From Lepturacanthus savala (Eukaryota > Chordata > Actinopteri > Scombriformes > Trichiuridae): 64,000 nt of DNA. Within the stretch, counting starts at the first letter, position 1, and the number at the start of each line of letters is the position of its first letter. The position numbers and the translations under genes were made by a program. The DNA lies in the NCBI GenBank assembly GCA_030544235.1, contig CM060466.1:18905092-18969091 (forward strand). The letters are read 5' to 3'. The notes under the pieces are model-generated. The model searched no databases, was not told where the DNA came from, and saw only the letters and a list, made by a program, of their open reading frames with translations. Positions 60,870-64,000 of the stretch are shown piece after piece.

Positions 60870-63800
60870 TTTTTAAGAGCTTTTAATTAAAAGCCTTGTA
60901 CAAGAAACACACACAGAAAGCAACAGTAACAGGTAACATGACAATGAATACATAATCTGTACAATAAGGGTTTGCAAAACATGCTTCAGAAGTTCAGATA
61001 CATTACAATGTCATCATTATCCTCAACCTCCTCGTCGTCACCGTCAATACAATGTACATAATTCATATTAGCATTAAAAACAGACAAAACTGCAGTCTTG
61101 ACATATTATAATCGTCAGTCGGAGTTTGCCTTCTGAACAAACCGATATTGGACTATAAAAAAAAGTTGCATTCAATTAAACAGCATCACATTGACATTAT
61201 TATGCATATTTAAAAAAAAGTATTAAAGTACAGTACAAAGGGAAAAAAGGCTTAAAAAGCACAAATTTCAATTCATTAAGCATCTTTATCCATACATTTA
61301 AACAAGGATCCTTCCTTTTTTCCAATTAGTGCCAAATATAGCACTTAAAATTACATCACACATATTAATGTAAAACAATTTTTGAAAAAAAGGGGAAAGA
61401 AAGCTTTTTTCTCTTAAAAAAAATAATAAAATCAAGAGCCCTATTTGGTTGAAAGATAGGCCACTAAGTTGAGTTGTGCTACCCCATATGAGAAAGAAAA
61501 AAGAAGAAAAACATTGCTATCAACTGATGGAAACATTGCCTAGCAACCTAATACCTTACACATCTACCAACTGCAAGTCACTTCTATCCACCACTTAAGG
61601 ATATTAAAAGAGATAGATGAAAAAATCTATTCCAAATCACAATATATCCATTTGGAAAAGAAAATAATCCTTTAGTTCAAACAGTTCTACAAAATATAGA
61701 GGACTGAGTCTTGTGTTTTGAGCTTCAAATGAGGAATGAAGTTAGGAACTGCCCTTTTTTAAGAAGTAGCATGATTCAAAATTTCCATTTCTTGAGAGTT
61801 AACAGGTTTTTCTTTGTGTAATGGATGTGTATTTCTTTTTGGAATAAATCCTTCCATGTGTAACCTATGAGAGTACTGAAACAGCATGGACAACAACTAG
61901 GACCATCCAGGACACGACAGGACAGGAGGCGGCAGCTTCCTCGTCACTGTGGACGAACACACTGAACGCTGACAGAAGCCATTCAAGGTTTTTACAGTTT
62001 GCGATAATGTTAATCTTCATGTTTACCACGCTTCACTTATCGGCAAGTTTAAGGAAGTGTTTATTGTATGTTGTATTGTGTAAGACGAGTTAAAAAGTTC
62101 CCTGGAGTGCAGCTGGGAGCTGAATTGGAGCAGCTATAAGGCAACACATGCAGAAGTTGTTTTTTTTGTCCTTTTTTTTAAAATATTGTAACACACAGGT
62201 AGGTAACACCAGGGCAGGAAGATCTAGAAAGAGCAGGCGGCACCAGAGTCCGGGTATAAAGGTCCAGGTTTCTTTAGAAGTACTTCAGATGCATTTCAAA
62301 GTTGAAAACATGGTTTAAAAAAAAAAAAAAGAATTTTGAAGCCTTTTGAGTTTTCCTTCATTTCGCTAGTAACAACCTGAAGATCACGTGGATTTTAGAG
62401 GGCAAATGAAACCTTTCTGACCAATGGTCTGCCTGACTCACTTTGACTGAAATGTGATGATGCTGCTGGAAGACAGCACACCTAATGTATTTGGAGGAAA
62501 TGACTGCGCCAACATTCTTCGCACTCTGGACGCTGACTTGGTCGTAAATCAGAGGTTTTTAGACTTGGTAAAAAGGGAAGTGTCGAAGCAGGGCAGGGAA
62601 CCAAAAGCTTCGCCCACTGGGAAATTAAAAGAGCTGAGCCTCTGATAGATTGCAACCCGATGAAGTGGCCGGAGAGGTGTAGAGTAGATACATCATACGC
62701 CAGTCTCAGTGAACATGATGCGTGGTGTCGTATGTGGGGCTGAGTCTTGCCAGCTCTGCATTCACCAGTGCCACACCAAATGTGTAGAGAATCGATGTTA
62801 AGGCTGACCAGACCTGTCCTAACTGTCTGGACGGTGCCGCCGAGGTGCAGTGGGACTCTAACTAACCTCTTCCTCACATTCAGAGAGGAATTTACGAGGT
62901 CGAAAGGTCAGAGTCTCAAATTCAAGACTCGGGACCTTTCCCACAGAGACTCAGCAGGACAGATGCCTGCCAAAGCAGAAGTGAAATATAGAGCGGTTCT
63001 TGCTACTTTCCTCCTTTTATGCAGGAAAATCACAGCAAAATGCAATTTAAAGTGATGGACTGTCATAACAATCCACATGATTTGCAAAATGAACAAGCCA
63101 CTTTGTTTCAGAGTGGGCAGAGCATTTTTAGCACCGGGTAGTTAGTTAGAATGACAACATTGACTGATCTACCATTAACCGCCACCTGTGCTATGTAAAT
63201 ATCAGAAGAGACAACTTCCACTCTGAAATTGAGACATTCTTCACTACACGTCCACTACGTCCACGACCATAACAGAAGCCTCTAGATTCCTGCACGTTTC
63301 TCAAATAACGCTGCCCTGAGCTTAAACTCCAAAACCTCGACCACATTATTTGCATCTATATTACGATACATGCAAAGAAACTGGCTCGGTAACCTGGTAC
63401 AAGCATCTCCCTTAATCTAAGTTGACAAAAAAAAGGGCAACTCCCCTCCAACGTTTGGCACAGTCTTGGCCTGATTCAGTTTCACTAGCCTTGTGGATTG
63501 CTGGAGGACAACGTGATCCGTGCTACATGAACCACTCATATTGACACTAGCACTTAAGAAGTTAAAAAAAAAAAGTATTGTTACCCAAACAACAGCATCC
63601 AAAAGGAGTAAAACAGGTTATAAAATGGTTTGCCTCCCACTGCCAAAATGGAATCTACAAAATACTACATGCCTGGACTGTCTGGATGTGTGTACCACAG
63701 ATTTTCAAACATCCACCGATTGGCATTAACAAACTATTTTTACCTGCATTTGACTGGTGGTTTTAGTAGAGTTCACGGCCCAATCATTATTGTGTTCAGT

Positions 63801-64000
63801 CGAGGGACCTTCTAGACTTCGACAAGTTATACGGAGCAAATCTCACAGCTGATCGCAGGCCAGTTTAGAGTCTTGGTGGACATCGTTGGGAGTCAAAGAA
63901 AGCGGTGGGTTCATAAGAAAACAAGGCAAGCAAAGATCACATGGCAAGGGCAGCAATAACTTAAAATCTATTGTTTTTTGTATATTATTTTGCAGTTTTT
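60870..64000 (-). other. non-coding tail, possible 3' UTR of next minus-strand gene
   Basis: About 3.1 kb without a convincing ORF or repeat. On the minus strand an ATTAAA lies near 60881-60886, at the left edge of the block, a possible polyadenylation signal. In human, CBX6 follows NPTXR in the same orientation, and a long UTR of such a gene would fit. No coding sequence is present to confirm it. Confidence 0.3.

Overview
The window is vertebrate nuclear DNA, almost certainly from a teleost fish. Its genes are split into many small exons with GT/AG junctions. Two adjacent genes, dnal4 and nptxr, sit in the same order and orientation as human DNAL4 and NPTXR. The AT-rich space between genes holds repeats typical of fish: TTAA-flanked MITEs, hAT and Tol2-like ends, a BEL/Pao retrotransposon, an L2-like LINE, a tRNA-related SINE-like family and long dinucleotide tracts. 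All exons were assembled by eye from splice sites and reading-frame phase; there is no transcript evidence.

All four recognisable genes read on the minus strand. (1) Positions 1 to about 15060 hold the 5' part of a dynein heavy-chain-family gene, best matched to dnhd1. Nineteen coding exons stay in frame for about 1,626 codons through the tail and linker and into the first AAA module, where the window ends. Its AAA1 Walker A motif is degenerate. Its 5' end carries a perfect RFX X-box, as expected of a ciliary gene. One intron holds a broken BEL/Pao element on the opposite strand. (2) 16554-25030 is a FAM20C-like secretory-pathway kinase. Seven coding exons are in frame, but the exons for the catalytic C-terminal lobe are not found before dnhd1 begins. 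(3) 33440-36240 is dnal4, an intact axonemal dynein light chain of 106 residues. (4) 46389-57710 is nptxr, the neuronal pentraxin receptor, with five coding exons (584 residues) and a spliced 5' leader that holds an upstream ORF ending in a stop-start overlap.

Between these genes are an orphan plus-strand first exon with an X-box-like site (38.5 kb), a tandemly duplicated block with (TA)n expansion (39.4-40.7 kb), and a possible orphan exon at 60.5 kb. The last 3 kb contains no coding sequence and may be the 3' UTR of the next minus-strand gene; CBX6 occupies that place in human.

I did not find a clearly new biological system. The most interesting leads are the dynein-like gene with a degraded ATPase site under an RFX promoter, the FAM20 kinase without its catalytic exons, the nptxr upstream ORF, and a natural filled-site/empty-site pair that shows TTAA-specific transposition.
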